Positions 29,011 through 38,956 of a stretch of 64,000 nt of DNA are shown here, piece after piece. Position numbers and translations under genes: made by a program. The notes beneath the pieces are model-generated. The model did no database searches and was not told where the DNA came from. It saw only the letters and a program-made list of their open reading frames with translations. Within the stretch, counting starts at the first letter, position 1, and each line of letters starts with the position of its first letter. Source of the stretch: Pseudoips prasinana (taxonomy: Eukaryota > Arthropoda > Insecta > Lepidoptera > Nolidae); assembly GCA_951640165.1 (NCBI GenBank), contig OX621257.1, positions 13,651,201-13,715,200 of the forward strand. Direction: 5' to 3'.

Positions 29011-31974
29011 TTGTATATTTATATTAGGTCTTATGATAGTGATGATGACTTTTTCTCATGTTCTTCTTCTATTGCGTCAGATGAAAATTACTCCAGTGCT
29101 TTCAGTGATAACGAGTCACTTCAACTTCGAGATAACCTCTATGCTCATTTTTCATTTTCTTCTTCCAAAAATTTTAACGCTGTACACATAAATGCTCAAA
29201 GTATTCACGCTCACTACCCTGACCTTCTGTCATCTTTTGACTCTGATCTCATTCACGCCATTCTCGTATCAGAAACTTTTCTCAAACCCGCCCTACCTTC
29301 AAAGCAATACGCTCTGCCTGGCTACAATCTGCTCCGTAATGACAGAACTGGGAAGGGGGGTGGTGGTGTTGCCATCTATCTTCGTGCGGATCTTAAACAC
29401 AAGGTAGTTGATGAGTCTCCAAGTAAATATTCAAAATCTGCGGAACACATGTTTATTGAAGTTACAATTAGGCACTCAAAATTACTTCTTGGTGTTTATT
29501 ATAGCCCATCGTGTCATATTGACTACTTTTCCTCTTTTGAGAATCAGCTTGAAAGTTACTCATCTCATTATGACCACATTATAATCCTTGGAGACTTCAA
29601 CACTTGCCTACTGAGAGACGATGGACGGAGTCACAGACTAATCTCTCTGGTTAATTCTGTCAACATGCATATACTTCCCCTGGATGCAACACATCGCGCT
29701 CCTCACAGTTCGCCATCACTCTTAGATCTTGTCCTTGTCTCGAACCCTTCAAAAGTAGCATCTCATAGCCAATTACCAGCTTCTTTCTCATATCATGACC
29801 TTATTTATATTTCCTATAAAATTCACTGCCCTCGACGAAAGTCTCAGTTTCTCTTCCTTCGTAGCTTCAAAAACATTGTCCTGGAACGTTTGAGGGCTGA
29901 TGCGGGCAGTATCGATTGGGCTCCTGTTTACGACTGTATTGACATAGACACCAAGGTCACGAAATTCACACAAATGTTATTAAACCTATACAACACTCAT
30001 GCTCCCATCAAAAAGGTGAGGATAAAACATCCACCTGCGCCCTGGCTGTCTGATGATATTAGACAAGTTATGTCAAAGCGAGATAAAGCTAAAAAGAAAT
30101 ATAAAAAAACCGCATCTGAAGAGAACTGGTGCATATATAAAAGGCTTCGGAATCGCTGCAGTCGTATGTGTAGAGATGCCAAAAGGCGCCACATTCACAA
30201 CTCGATTAGTAACCTCGGTACAGCACAAGTATGGCATTTTCTAAAATCTCTTGGTGTCGGTAAGGATCCTAATGACAATGTCAAGTCATCGGTTGATTTA
30301 TATGCACTTAACGCACATTTTGCTAGACCCCCGGTGATACTGGATGCCAGCACCAAGTCTTCTACTTTAAATTATCTCTCTAAGATTTCTATGCCGGTAT
30401 GTACTTCTTTTTCTTTTACTGCAGTTACTGAACGAGACATTAAGAAATCCATCCAATCCATTTCCACCAAAGCAGTGGGTGACGATGGTATCCAGCTCCA
30501 AATGCTTTGGCTGATCCTTGAAGAACTTGCACCCATAATCACTCACATCATAAACTTTTCTCTTGAGGCAAGTTCCTTCCCGTCATCCTGGAAAAAAGCC
30601 CTTGTCCTACCGCTTCCCAAAACCAAAAATCCATCTTCATTATCTCAATACCGTCCTATTTCTATCCTTCCAATCCTGTCCAAAATCCTCGAGAGTGTTG
30701 TTAGCCAACAACTCTCTCGTTACCTCTCCTCTCAAAGCCTACTAAGTCCATACCAATCAGGGTTCCACTCTGGCCATAGCACCGTTACGGCCTTAGTGAA
30801 AATTACCGATGATGTCCGACTAGCTATGGAGCGGAAATTACTCACGGTGATGGTCTTATTGGACTTCAGTAGTGCCTTCAACTCAGTTGATTTTGATATC
30901 CTCCTTGGCATCTTATCCTCCCTTAATATCTCATCTTCAGTAACTGCATGGTTTGACTCATATCTTCGAGGACGCTCGCAGTCTATACGCTACGAAGAAG
31001 CTTCTTTTGAGTGGTGTAATCTTACTGCGGGCGTTCCTCAAGGTGGCGTACTCTCTCCTCTTCTCTTTTCTGTGTTTATTAACGCCATAACCAAAATTGT
31101 TTCCTCCAATTTCCGTCTTTACGCAGACGATTTGCAGCTTTATCGACACTTTAAAGTTGAGGATATTAGTCTGGCCATTGATGCCATCAATAGTGATCTT
31201 GGGAACATTAGTGATTGGGCGAAATCTTTTGGACTCTTGGTTAACCCCACTAAATCACAAGCAATCATTATTGGTGGCAGGCATATGTTTAGTTTGATAC
31301 CTAACAACTTTATTCCACCAGTTCTTTATGACAACGTCCCCATACTTTATGTGACACATGTTAAAAATCTTGGTGTAATAATTGACAGCAACTTATCATG
31401 GAGCACCCACGTTGCGGAAGTGAGCAGAAGGGTATACTGCTCGTTTCAGTCTCTTAAACGATTACAGAAATTCTTACCCTTCCATACTAAAGTATCCTTA
31501 GCACAGTCACTCCTAATTCCTCTTCTAGACTATGCTGATGTCTGTTTTCTGGATGCGAATGAAGACCTTCTTAACAAGCTCGAACGTCTGCAGAATTTGT
31601 GCATTCGCTTCATTTTCGGCCTCCGTAAGTACGACCATGTGTCGGAGTTTCGGAGGCGGTTGAAGTGGCTGCCAATACGGCAACGTCGAGATTGTCACAT
31701 TCTATCCCTACTCTTCTCAATCCTTCATAACTTTAATTCTCCTGTCTATCTTCGTGAACGCTTTGAGTATTTAGTCCCTCGAGGTAAACTCTGTCGCACA
31801 GCCACGTCCTTTCTACTTCGTATGCCTTCTCACACTTCCAGCCGTTATGATGGCTCTTTTATAATACGTGCCGTTCGACTATGGAACTCTCTTCCACACT
31901 CTGTTCTTTCTAGCTCATCTTTAGAGGTATTTAGAAGAAGAACAAGGGAACACTTTTTGTCACAATCACTGTAA
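29011..31974 (+). CDS. LINE-B ORF2: endonuclease and reverse transcriptase
   Basis: 987 codons are open from 29011. Endonuclease motifs: VHINAQSI, SETFL, ILGDFN and SYHDL. RT motifs: LDFSSAFNSVDFDIL near residue 620, GVPQGGVLSPLLFS near 673 and the catalytic YADD near 703, then the C-terminal LQNLCIRFIFGLRKYDH and AVRLWNSLP. All key residues are present, so this copy may be functional. Oddly, the frame opens with TTG and has no early ATG; it probably relies on reinitiation or frameshifting after ORF1, or the start is damaged. Confidence 0.88.
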   Translation: MYIYIRSYDSDDDFFSCSSSIASDENYSSAFSDNESLQLRDNLYAHFSFSSSKNFNAVHINAQSIHAHYPDLLSSFDSDLIHAILVSETFLKPALPSKQYALPGYNLLRNDRTGKGGGGVAIYLRADLKHKVVDESPSKYSKSAEHMFIEVTIRHSKLLLGVYYSPSCHIDYFSSFENQLESYSSHYDHIIILGDFNTCLLRDDGRSHRLISLVNSVNMHILPLDATHRAPHSSPSLLDLVLVSNPSKVASHSQLPASFSYHDLIYISYKIHCPRRKSQFLFLRSFKNIVLERLRADAGSIDWAPVYDCIDIDTKVTKFTQMLLNLYNTHAPIKKVRIKHPPAPWLSDDIRQVMSKRDKAKKKYKKTASEENWCIYKRLRNRCSRMCRDAKRRHIHNSISNLGTAQVWHFLKSLGVGKDPNDNVKSSVDLYALNAHFARPPVILDASTKSSTLNYLSKISMPVCTSFSFTAVTERDIKKSIQSISTKAVGDDGIQLQMLWLILEELAPIITHIINFSLEASSFPSSWKKALVLPLPKTKNPSSLSQYRPISILPILSKILESVVSQQLSRYLSSQSLLSPYQSGFHSGHSTVTALVKITDDVRLAMERKLLTVMVLLDFSSAFNSVDFDILLGILSSLNISSSVTAWFDSYLRGRSQSIRYEEASFEWCNLTAGVPQGGVLSPLLFSVFINAITKIVSSNFRLYADDLQLYRHFKVEDISLAIDAINSDLGNISDWAKSFGLLVNPTKSQAIIIGGRHMFSLIPNNFIPPVLYDNVPILYVTHVKNLGVIIDSNLSWSTHVAEVSRRVYCSFQSLKRLQKFLPFHTKVSLAQSLLIPLLDYADVCFLDANEDLLNKLERLQNLCIRFIFGLRKYDHVSEFRRRLKWLPIRQRRDCHILSLLFSILHNFNSPVYLRERFEYLVPRGKLCRTATSFLLRMPSHTSSRYDGSFIIRAVRLWNSLPHSVLSSSSLEVFRRRTREHFLSQSL

Positions 31975-32025
31975 TATAATAATATGTATTAGTATATTTT
32001 ATATATATATGTAGTATGTATAGTA

Positions 32026-32064
32026 TGTAATTTGTTTGTATTATTAGTATACAAACAAATTACA
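32026..32064 (+). repeat. Perfect 16-bp hairpin in the LINE-B 3' UTR
   Basis: TGTAATTTGTTTGTAT and ATACAAACAAATTACA flank a 7-nt loop (TATTAGT). Position ~220 bp from the 3' end fits a structure recognised by the element's own RT. Confidence 0.75.
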
Positions 32065-32306
32065 TCTATTTCTACCAGTTGGTAGTAGCAATTAGCATCA
32101 CTTAATTTTATTTTTCTTTTGATGTTGTACACTGTTTTTACCCTTCTTCTACAAATCTTCCTCTGTCAGTGGTTTGCTGGAAGAAAACTCATCAATGAGT
32201 TAAGCTCGCCCTTGTACATTAATTTAAAAATACACATGTATAAAATGTTTATTTTCTGTGTACAATAAAGAATAAGAATAAGAATAAATTTAACGCAAGT
32301 AACACC

Positions 32307-34893
32307 TCTTGACCTGATACCTGATACTTGGCTCGACTTAATCCTATCCTCTAATCCTTCTTTAGTTTCCACTCACGGACAACATCCTGCTCCTGGCTTT
32401 TCCAACCATGACCTTGTTTATTTATCCTATATCCTGAAACCTCCTAAACCTAAACCCAAGGTTCTGCACGTGCGTTCCTTTGCGAAGATGGACTTAGAAT
32501 TACTTTGCAAGGATGCCGCTAAACTTGAGTGGGATTCTTTGGTGGAAGCACAGGCCATAGACGAAAAGGTAGAGATCCTTAATGCAAAAGTCACAAAGCT
32601 GTACGATGTCCACGCACCAATAAGAAAAGTGAAGCTGAAGCGTCCACCTGCACCCTGGATGTCTAGGGGAATTCAGACAGCTATGAGACGTAGGGACCGG
32701 GCGTTTCGTAAATTTAGGAATGGTCGTTCTGATGAGGATTGGAACCTTTATAAAGTGGCTAGAAATCGGTGTAATCAGATGGTACGTAACGCTAAACGCC
32801 GGCATATTTTCGATAATATTTCTTCTACTACTCCTGCTGGTATCTGGAAATTCCTCGGAACTCTAGGTATCGGCAAGTCGCAATGTTCAAACCCACCTAG
32901 CTCTATCAGTCTGGATGATCTAAATCGACATTTCTCTACCACTTCTACGATGGATCACCAGACAATATGTGATACTGTCTACTATTTAAATGGTTTGTCG
33001 CGCTCTAATACTATTTCGTTTCACTTCTCTCCAGTCTCTTCTGACGAGATCAAAAAGATTATCCTTTCCATTAAATCCAATGCAGTTGGTTGTGATAAGA
33101 TCGGCCGCCGCATGATTATTCCTATCCTGGATCATGTCCTTCCTGCCATTTCTCACATAATTAATTTTTCCCTGGATACTGGATCTTTCCCCTCCTTATG
33201 GCGTAAAGCTTTTATCCGTCCACTCCCTAAGTCCTCTAATCCCTCACTTCCCGCTCATTACCGTCCTATTTCTATTCTTCCTTTCCTCTCCAAGGTACTT
33301 GAGTCCTGTGTACAACAACAACTCTCCTGTTATGTTCTTGTCAACCAACTGATAAGCCCGTTTCAATCTGGATTTTGACCGGGCCATAGTACCACCACCG
33401 CTCTCCTTAAAGTGACTGGCGATATTAGGGCAGGTATGGAGGATACAATGATCACCGTTATGGTTTTGATTGACTTTTCAAATGCCTTTAATACCGTCAG
33501 TCACGTTATCCTATTATCTATTCTCTCCCATCTTATGGTGTCTGATGAAGCTCTGGAATGGTTTTCTTCCTATCTTCGGGGGCGTCAGCAGTCGGTTTAC
33601 GTCGGTGAATCCTCTTCGAACTGGCGTGATCTCGATACTGGTGTCCCACAAGGCGGTATACTCTCTCCTCTTTTATTTTCGATCTTCATAAATCTCATAA
33701 CTCATAACCTTCAGTGTACGTATCATCTGTATGCCGATGATCTCCAGATTTACGTTCAAACGACATTTGACGGACTGGCTGAGGGTATTTCTAAGATCAA
33801 TCGTGACTTAGATGCGATAAAAATTTGGTCTGACAAGTTTGGCCTAAGTGTGAACCCGTCAAAGTGTCAAGCCATTATAATTGGGAGCTCCCGATTAGTA
33901 TCAAAGGTTGAATTTCGTGATCTGCCATCAATAATCTTTGATCATAAGTGTATACCTATAAGCCAATATGTGAAAAACCTTGGACTAAACATTGATACAT
34001 CATTAAGCTGGCAAAAACAAATAGCAAGTGTTAGTCAAAGAGTTACAGGCGTATTGAGGTGTCTCTACCGTCTTAAAAAATTTCTACCAATAAAAACTAA
34101 GGTAATGCTCGTGCGGGCCTTAATATTTCCTATAGTCGACTATGGTGATGTTTGCTACTTTGACCTGAATGCAGATCACCTCAATAAACTCGATAGACTT
34201 CTGAATAACTGCATTCGGTTCATTTTCAATCTTCGTAAGTATGACCATGTCTCTTCCCATCGATCCCAACTGCAATGGTTACCGATCCGCGAACGACGAT
34301 CATTACGAGCACTAACCACCTTATATTCTATTCTAGACTCTACTTCTTCTCCATCTTACTTATCTCATCACTTTCAATATCTCTTTACTAACCATACTAA
34401 AAATCTTCGCTCTTCACACAATCGTCTCCTCCAATGTCCATCTCACCGCTCTGACTTCCTTCACTCTTCTTTCTTTGTACAGTCAATTCTTCAGTGGAAT
34501 GCATTACCTCTCGAAATCAGGATGGCCAAGAGTCGTATCTCATTTAAAAGAAAAGTTCGTGAGCATTTACTTCGTAAATTGTTAGCAGAAACCCCACAGT
34601 TTTAAATTAAATATATATTTCATGATCGGATTTTATAGTATAGTATCATATAGTATAGTCTTGTATAGTATTGTATAATATATTATTCTATAGTATAGTA
34701 TTGTATAATATATTATTGTATAGTATAGTATTGTGTTTGTTTACTTTCTTACTCTTTGATAATTGTATGATCCGTGCACCTACCATGCTATCTCTGCACC
34801 ACCCTAAGGTTGACTGGCAGAAAATGCCTTGGGCATTAAGTCCGCCTTTGTACAATTTGATGTGCATAAAGTTATAAATAAAATAAAAATAAA
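32307..34893 (+). mobile_element. LINE-C, 5'-truncated, inserted in a Helitron 3' end
   Basis: TAACACC at 32300-32306 and 34894-34900 is the target duplication. Both flanks together rebuild the Helitron terminus. The copy starts inside the endonuclease domain. Its 3' UTR includes a TATAGTATAGTATTG-type simple repeat at 34622-34740 and it ends in (AAATAA)n. Confidence 0.88.
32310..34605 (+). pseudogene. LINE-C ORF2 with a single in-frame stop
   Basis: One frame runs from the end of the endonuclease (FSNHDLVYLSY) through the RT (PLPKSSNPSLPAHYRPISIL, GVPQGGILSPLLFS, YADDLQIYVQ) to the C-terminus (LNKLDRLLNNCIRFIFNLRK). It is broken only by TGA at 33376-33378, where relatives have a basic residue before GHST. 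A CGA-to-TGA change would explain it. It is related to LINE-B but clearly divergent, so it is a separate family. Confidence 0.88.
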
Positions 34894-34915
34894 TAACACC
34901 GCGGGGCACAGCTAG

Positions 34916-35084
34916 TCTACTATATAAAAATAAGTCGGGTTTTCCTTCCTGACGCTACAACCCCAGAACGCACGAACCGATTTCCACGGTTTTGCATTCG
35001 TTGGAAAGGTCTCTGGCTCCGTGAGGTTTATAGCAAAGAACATTTATAAAATTTAACGCGGGTAACACCGCGGGGCACAGCTAG
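34916..35084 (+). mobile_element. Helitron (family 2), complete 169-bp copy
   Basis: TC start directly behind the CTAG of the older Helitron, ending CTAG at 35081-35084 before T. Hairpin ACGCGGGT...ACACCGCGG. The copy on the minus strand at 45944-46112 has exactly the same length. End-to-end Helitron insertion is a known behaviour of the group. Confidence 0.9.
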
Positions 35085-35107
35085 TTATTATTATCTAATT
35101 AAATTTG

Positions 35108-35204
35108 GATGCCGCTGGGTGCGGGTAGTTCAATACCGGTAATTCTGGACACCTTTGGGGAAGCCTATGACCAACAGGGGAAGACTTTCGGCTTGCATGG
35201 GGAG
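35108..35204 (+). mobile_element. RTE 3'-end fragment
   Basis: GGATGCCGCTGGGTGCGGGT...CACCTTTGGGGAAGCCTATG...GACTTTCGGCTTGCATGG aligns with the last ~90 bp of the RTE copy ending at 1006, with several changes. Confidence 0.65.
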
Positions 35205-35378
35205 TAGATCTTCGATTCCGTATTATACACATTATTGGATTTTGATTATAGTCCTTAAGTAAATATCAATAGAAAAAACTTAATGTCACCTTAGAACATT
35301 GGATCTATGATAGAAATATTGAAAGTTAGCACCTTTATTTCCTATAAATTGTATCAATCTTACGAAGCAATACATAAG

Positions 35379-35600
35379 TCATTTATTTCTTAACAATATA
35401 CACTGTGTTGAAAAGATTGGTGTACAATAAATATCTAAAATACAAAATAACAAAAACATATCATATATATCATACATGTGTATAAGGGTCAAGAATACAT
35501 TATTACATTTGCCATTTATAAACTCATGTATACTATAAAAGGCATTCTTCAATAGATATGTCTTCAATTTGTTTTTAAATAAGTTAACTCTGTGTATCAT
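35379..35600 (-). pseudogene. LINE ORF2 C-terminal remnant
   Basis: The minus frame begins LFKNKLKTYLLKNAFYSIHE, the final motif of Jockey/CR1-type ORF2 (compare FKNQLRLWILEKSFYS at 14297-14872). The rest is non-coding 3' sequence. Confidence 0.55.
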
Positions 35601-35700
35601 TTTAAATTCTATTGTATTCCTCTACCCATCATCTGATTCCTTCCAATAGAAAATTCATTTAGAGACGCCAAAACAGAGGGATAAGGCCGCCAGACTCCAC

Positions 35701-35899
35701 GTGTGGCGCAGCGGTTAAGATAGTCGCCTCGCTGCTTCGTGTCGCGGGTTCGAGTCCCGCACCGAACAACTATTTTTGTGACCCATAAATAGTCGTTCTG
35801 AGTCTGGATGTAATTTGTGTCCGTCTATTATATGTTTGTAAAGTACCCCGCGTCACAGGGATTATATTCGCAGGTGCGGGCGTTGTCTTTAAAAAAATT
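35701..35899 (+). mobile_element. tRNA-derived SINE, family C, best copy
   Basis: A box GTGTGGCGCAGCGGTTAAGA and B box GGGTTCGAGTCCCGC lie at tRNA-like spacing. The body GTGACCCATAAATAGTCGTT...GAGTCTGGATGTAATTTG and an A-rich end (TTTAAAAAAATT) follow. It is too long and lacks a matching acceptor stem for a real tRNA. Confidence 0.88.
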
Positions 35900-35950
35900 G
35901 TAGTAACATTTTATTTCTTTATCGGTATTTTATACCGTAATATGTACTTT

Positions 35951-36139
35951 TAGGCCTCCAACGCACTTAGTTAGGTGGTGGTTAGCCGGAATGTGTTCAG
36001 CCGTCAGCAATCAATATTACTGACCGGCTGCCGCATCACAGTGCGTATAAAAACTACTTTCTCGTACAAATATCTGAGTACGGTCAGACGCACGGCTGGC
36101 CACATTGCGGCTAGCCGTATAGTGCGTATGAGGCCTTAT
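35951..36139. mobile_element. MITE with TTAGGCCTCCAACGCAC ends, ~190 bp
   Basis: The left end TAGGCCTCCAACGCACT and the right end GTGCGTATGAGGCCTTA are imperfect inverted repeats, with GCCGCAT-type inner arms. It lies 54 bp before SPH exon 4. A related block (ACCGCATAGTGCGTAGGCGG) is at about 38576-38596. Confidence 0.6.
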
Positions 36140-36193
36140 TCTTCTTTGAAACATAGTTGCTGTTTCCATGACTTTCACAATATTACATTACAG

Positions 36194-36408
36194 ATTACAT
36201 CTTGGACGTAGATCCTTTAAAATGGATGTACATGGACGTTGGAGTAGCTATTGTGGAACAACCGTATGACAGTAACGATAAATCTTTTCGATTACTATGT
36301 TCTTACGCACCACAGCCCATAGACATAAACTTCAGTCCTGAGATTTTGAACATGGCCACGAGTGTATATGCTAACAGTTATGGGTGGGGAGCTCATCAAT
36401 TTCGCACG
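36194..36408 (+). CDS. Serine protease homologue, exon 4 (catalytic Asp region)
   Basis: Acceptor TTACATTACAG and donor GTAAGT at 36409. 215 bp, phase 1 in, phase 0 out, so G from exon 3 plus AT makes Asp. It encodes YILDVDPLKWMYMDVGVAIV, EQPYD, LLCSYAPQPIDINFSP and NSYGWGAHQFRT. DVGVAIV occupies the place of DIALL with the catalytic Asp102 retained, and GWG is the usual barrel-2 motif. The donor is duplicated by the hAT-like MITE that starts only 5 bp into the intron. Confidence 0.82.
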
Positions 36409-36452
36409 GTAAGTAGGGTTGCCAACTATACTGTTTTGAACTGTATTATACT

Positions 36453-37424
36453 TTTTTTTTTTTGATAATGCAGGGGGAATGATAATGCATGCCACCCGCA
36501 AAAAGTGTCTGCGGGTGGGTATGTCGGACTCGCACCGACTAAACCTAACCTGCCGTGGACTTCTTCTGGCGCTTGATAGGGGGAGCCCCGGGAACGCGGG
36601 TATGCTGCTCCGGTGCCCCCCTTTTGCGCCGTGTCCCAGATGGTCGGGACACCCGGGGAGAGCTGTGGGTTGCCCTCCCCATTTGCCGACTCCTGCCAGT
36701 ACAGCACAGCGACTGCGCCACAAACAGTTCGCTGTCTTCCCGGGGCTGCTTGCACGTGGCGGCAGTAGAGGACACTTCTCATACTGCCACCGCAGCCCCG
36801 AGGGGAGTAGGGCTAACGGCTGCCGCCGCCGCCCCGACGCCTCCCCCGTCTACGAGTGGGGTCGGCTCGCTCCCGATCCCGCTCGGCGGCCTCCTTCTGG
36901 AGCATGACTGCTTCGCAGAAGGAGACCATGGCGTCCCATTTGGTGGAGTCGCCAGCCAGCACGCATACACGACTGCTGGCGGCAAAAGATCCCGTCCGAT
37001 CTCAGCGACCAGGACTCGTCTCTCGGCCTCCCAGGCCGGGCACTCCTCCAGCGTATGCTGGGCAGAGTCCAGGTCGCTCCCGCAATGGTGACAATGTGTC
37101 GTCGCTTCTCGGCCGATCCGGCACAGATACTCACCGAAACACCCGTGTCCGGTGAGTATCTGAGTCAGTCTGTAGGTGACGTAGCCGCCCTTCCTTCCCA
37201 CCCAGGCCTCGAGGTGAGGCAGGATAGCACCGACGGCACGTTGGCGCGCGTTCAGGCGCAACTCAAGCCGTGCGCGCCACTGCGTTAGTACGCGCCGGTG
37301 TGCATCCCGCCTATAGGCAACGAGCGTCTGCTCTGGCGCCTCACCGCTCTCCCGGCGGACGCGGATCTCGGTGTAAACCATCGCGTCGACTGCCGCCAGG
37401 AGATCAAACGGCGGGAGGCGCGCC
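36453..37424 (-). mobile_element. R1-clade LINE 3' fragment inside the hAT-like MITE
   Basis: A 15-bp target duplication, GAACTGTATTATACT, lies at 36438-36452 and 37425-37439. A poly(T) run at its left end is the poly(A) tail of the minus-strand copy. The insert is strikingly GC-rich compared with its AT-rich surroundings, marking it as foreign to the intron. Confidence 0.9.
36779..37381 (-). pseudogene. R1-type ORF2 C-terminus with CCHC zinc knuckle
   Basis: 200 open residues with TQWRARLELRL, GYVTYRLTQILTGHGCFGEY and a C-x2-C-x8-H-x4-C knuckle (CHHCG...HTLEEC) followed by PAWEAERRVLVAEIGRDL. This is the characteristic tail of R1-clade LINE proteins. RT and endonuclease are missing through 5' truncation. 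The C-terminal ~50 residues, Gly/Ala-rich, are probably genuine. Confidence 0.85.
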
Positions 37425-37788
37425 GAACTGTATTATACTGTTTTTCACTAAATTGTACTATTTATTGTTGAACAAAAAATTAAGTATACAAAATACTGTT
37501 TACATTTATATAGTCAGGGGGCGATCACTGCTCAGTGCAGCGCTACCACAAAGATTGTAAATTAGTAAGTTGAGTGAGAAGCTCTAAAAATAAGTATTTA
37601 AAACAAATTCATTTTTCTAAAAAAACTGTTGAATATTCTTCATAGACCTGAATATACTTAATTTCTAGTTTAAAAAAGCCGGCAACCCTAACGGTAAGTC
37701 ATAATTGTCCTTTTGTGCAAATGAGCTCGAGCACGATAATGTCATTTCAAAGTCTCGATTTGAATGTTGCCCTGTGATTAGTTGTTGT

Positions 37789-37982
37789 CATAATAATAAT
37801 ATCCTGGGACATTATTTACACACGGCCATCTGATCCCAAACTAAGCAGAGCTTGTACTATGCAAACCAGATAACTGATATACTACATGTACTAGTTTTCT
37901 TTTGTAAATACATATTTGTATAGGTAATTACACCCCGACTTATGACAAACAGACATGTTCATGCACATAAATGTCCTGGGGG
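37789..37982 (-). mobile_element. tRNA-derived SINE, family B, 5'-truncated
   Basis: (ATT)n tail, then CTGGGACATTATTTACACAC, GGCCATCTGATCCCAAACTA, ending ATGCACATAAATGTCCTGGG. The promoter boxes are missing. Confidence 0.75.
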
Positions 37983-38680
37983 CTACCGGCTAAGTCGCCG
38001 AAAATCATAGTTAGAAAAAGCTCTTTCGATCGGTTGCCAGTAAACAGTTACTAGTAAAAATAAAAAACAATGAAATAATGAAATTTATTCAGCACTTGGG
38101 TATTAACATACACTTGTACTTGTCAAGTTCACAATGCAGTACATAAACATAGTCGAATACAGTATAAAAATTACAATAAATTAATTAGTCCGTCCGTGCG
38201 GTCTGTTTTATCAGATATATTTTCTTAAATCCTAAAGTAAATAATAAGTTACTAATCTATTATTTTGACATTTAGTTGTATAATATTAAAATTAAAGAAT
38301 TGAAGGCAATGAGCATTTGGCTAGCGCAGAAGGCTCTTAACCAGTAGCTTAAATTAAACGACTAATACCCGAGGCTACCCTTTTGGGCCACAGCTCAGGG
38401 GGCCGCTGAAGCAAAAGGACAGAATTCTAAGAGAGGGTGTGATCAGTTGCACGGGATCACCGATGACGCGTTAAGGGGCCAAAGCGATCCTCGCCGCTGG
38501 GGAGCCTACCCTAGCTAACCTGCGGCTTTCTCTAGCTACCTAGGTGGACGACCCCTTATTAAAAGCCTGAAACTAACCGCATAGTGCGTAGGCGGCCTTA
38601 CTATTGTCGTCAATAAGGGAGAGCATAGAGTAAGAGTAGAAGTAGGAGCTATCCGTATCCGCATATTATTATTTTCACAG
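37983..38680. other. Intron DNA, nothing recognised
   Basis: GC-richer stretch 38330-38570 (GCCACAGCTCAGGGGGCCGC, CCGCTGGGGAGCCTACCC) has no convincing ORF on either strand. A repeat-like block lies at 38570-38620. Confidence 0.4.
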
Positions 38681-38887
38681 CCTGGAGAAGATATAGACCC
38701 CAACTCAAAACTACTGAAAGAAGGGTCTACCAACATAATCGATATAAGAGCCTGCCAGGATGCTGTCCACAACGAAGAATTTACTAAAAATGTATCCAAA
38801 TATATATTGTGTAGTGGTGGTTATGGACCATTTTCAGGAGATGGTGTTCCGCGGGATCCTAATTTTTTATTAGGTAACGGAAAAAAC
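38681..38887 (+). CDS. Serine protease homologue, exon 5
   Basis: Acceptor TTATTATTTTCACAG, donor GTAAGT at 38888; 207 bp, phase 0 to phase 0. It encodes STNIIDIRACQDAVHNEEF and SKYILCSGGYGPFSGDG. The two Cys (RAC, ILC) correspond to Cys168 and Cys182. After ILC the family normally reaches Cys191 within about eight residues. Here ~38 residues intervene, continuing through exon 6, an unusual insertion next to the substrate pocket. Confidence 0.8.
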
Positions 38888-38956
38888 GTAAGTTTTGGAT
38901 TTCAGCTGGAATCCCATAAAGATCAACAAATTGAAAGTCTTTTTATTATTATTAAA

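Larger units (their letters stand above)
27745..32283 (+). mobile_element. LINE-B, near-intact Jockey/CR1-superfamily retrotransposon
   Basis: Contains an intact ORF1 (27922-28629) and ORF2 (29011-31974), a ~300-bp 3' UTR with a perfect hairpin, and a (GAATAA)n tail. The 5' boundary is uncertain by about 100 bp. Two 5'-truncated relatives are in the window, at 11378-12543 and 52430-52640 (3' UTR only). The family has therefore been mobile. Confidence 0.85.
27600..34915 (+). mobile_element. Helitron (family 2) remnant carrying two LINEs
   Basis: 27605-27735 matches the body of the 169-bp Helitron at 34916-35084 (GTCGGGTTTTCCTTCCTGAC to GAGGTTTATAGCAAAGAA). 32284-32306 and 34894-34915 are the two halves of its 3' end, closing with CTAG at 34912-34915. 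LINE-C split the 3' end with a 7-bp duplication. The left junction with LINE-B is less sharp, so the extent is partly inferred. Confidence 0.6.
36414..37690. mobile_element. hAT-like MITE copy 2, inserted at the exon 4 splice donor
   Basis: Symmetric ends TAGGGTTGCC...GGCAACCCTA are flanked by an 8-bp duplication ACGGTAAG (36406-36413 and 37691-37698). The duplicated target is the exon/intron junction itself (ACG|GTAAG). An R1-type LINE fragment interrupts the MITE; without it the MITE is ~290 bp, as in copy 1. Confidence 0.9.

Noticed and set aside
36479..37155. Several long + strand ORFs
   Set aside because: Shadows of the GC-rich R1 C-terminal frame on the minus strand.
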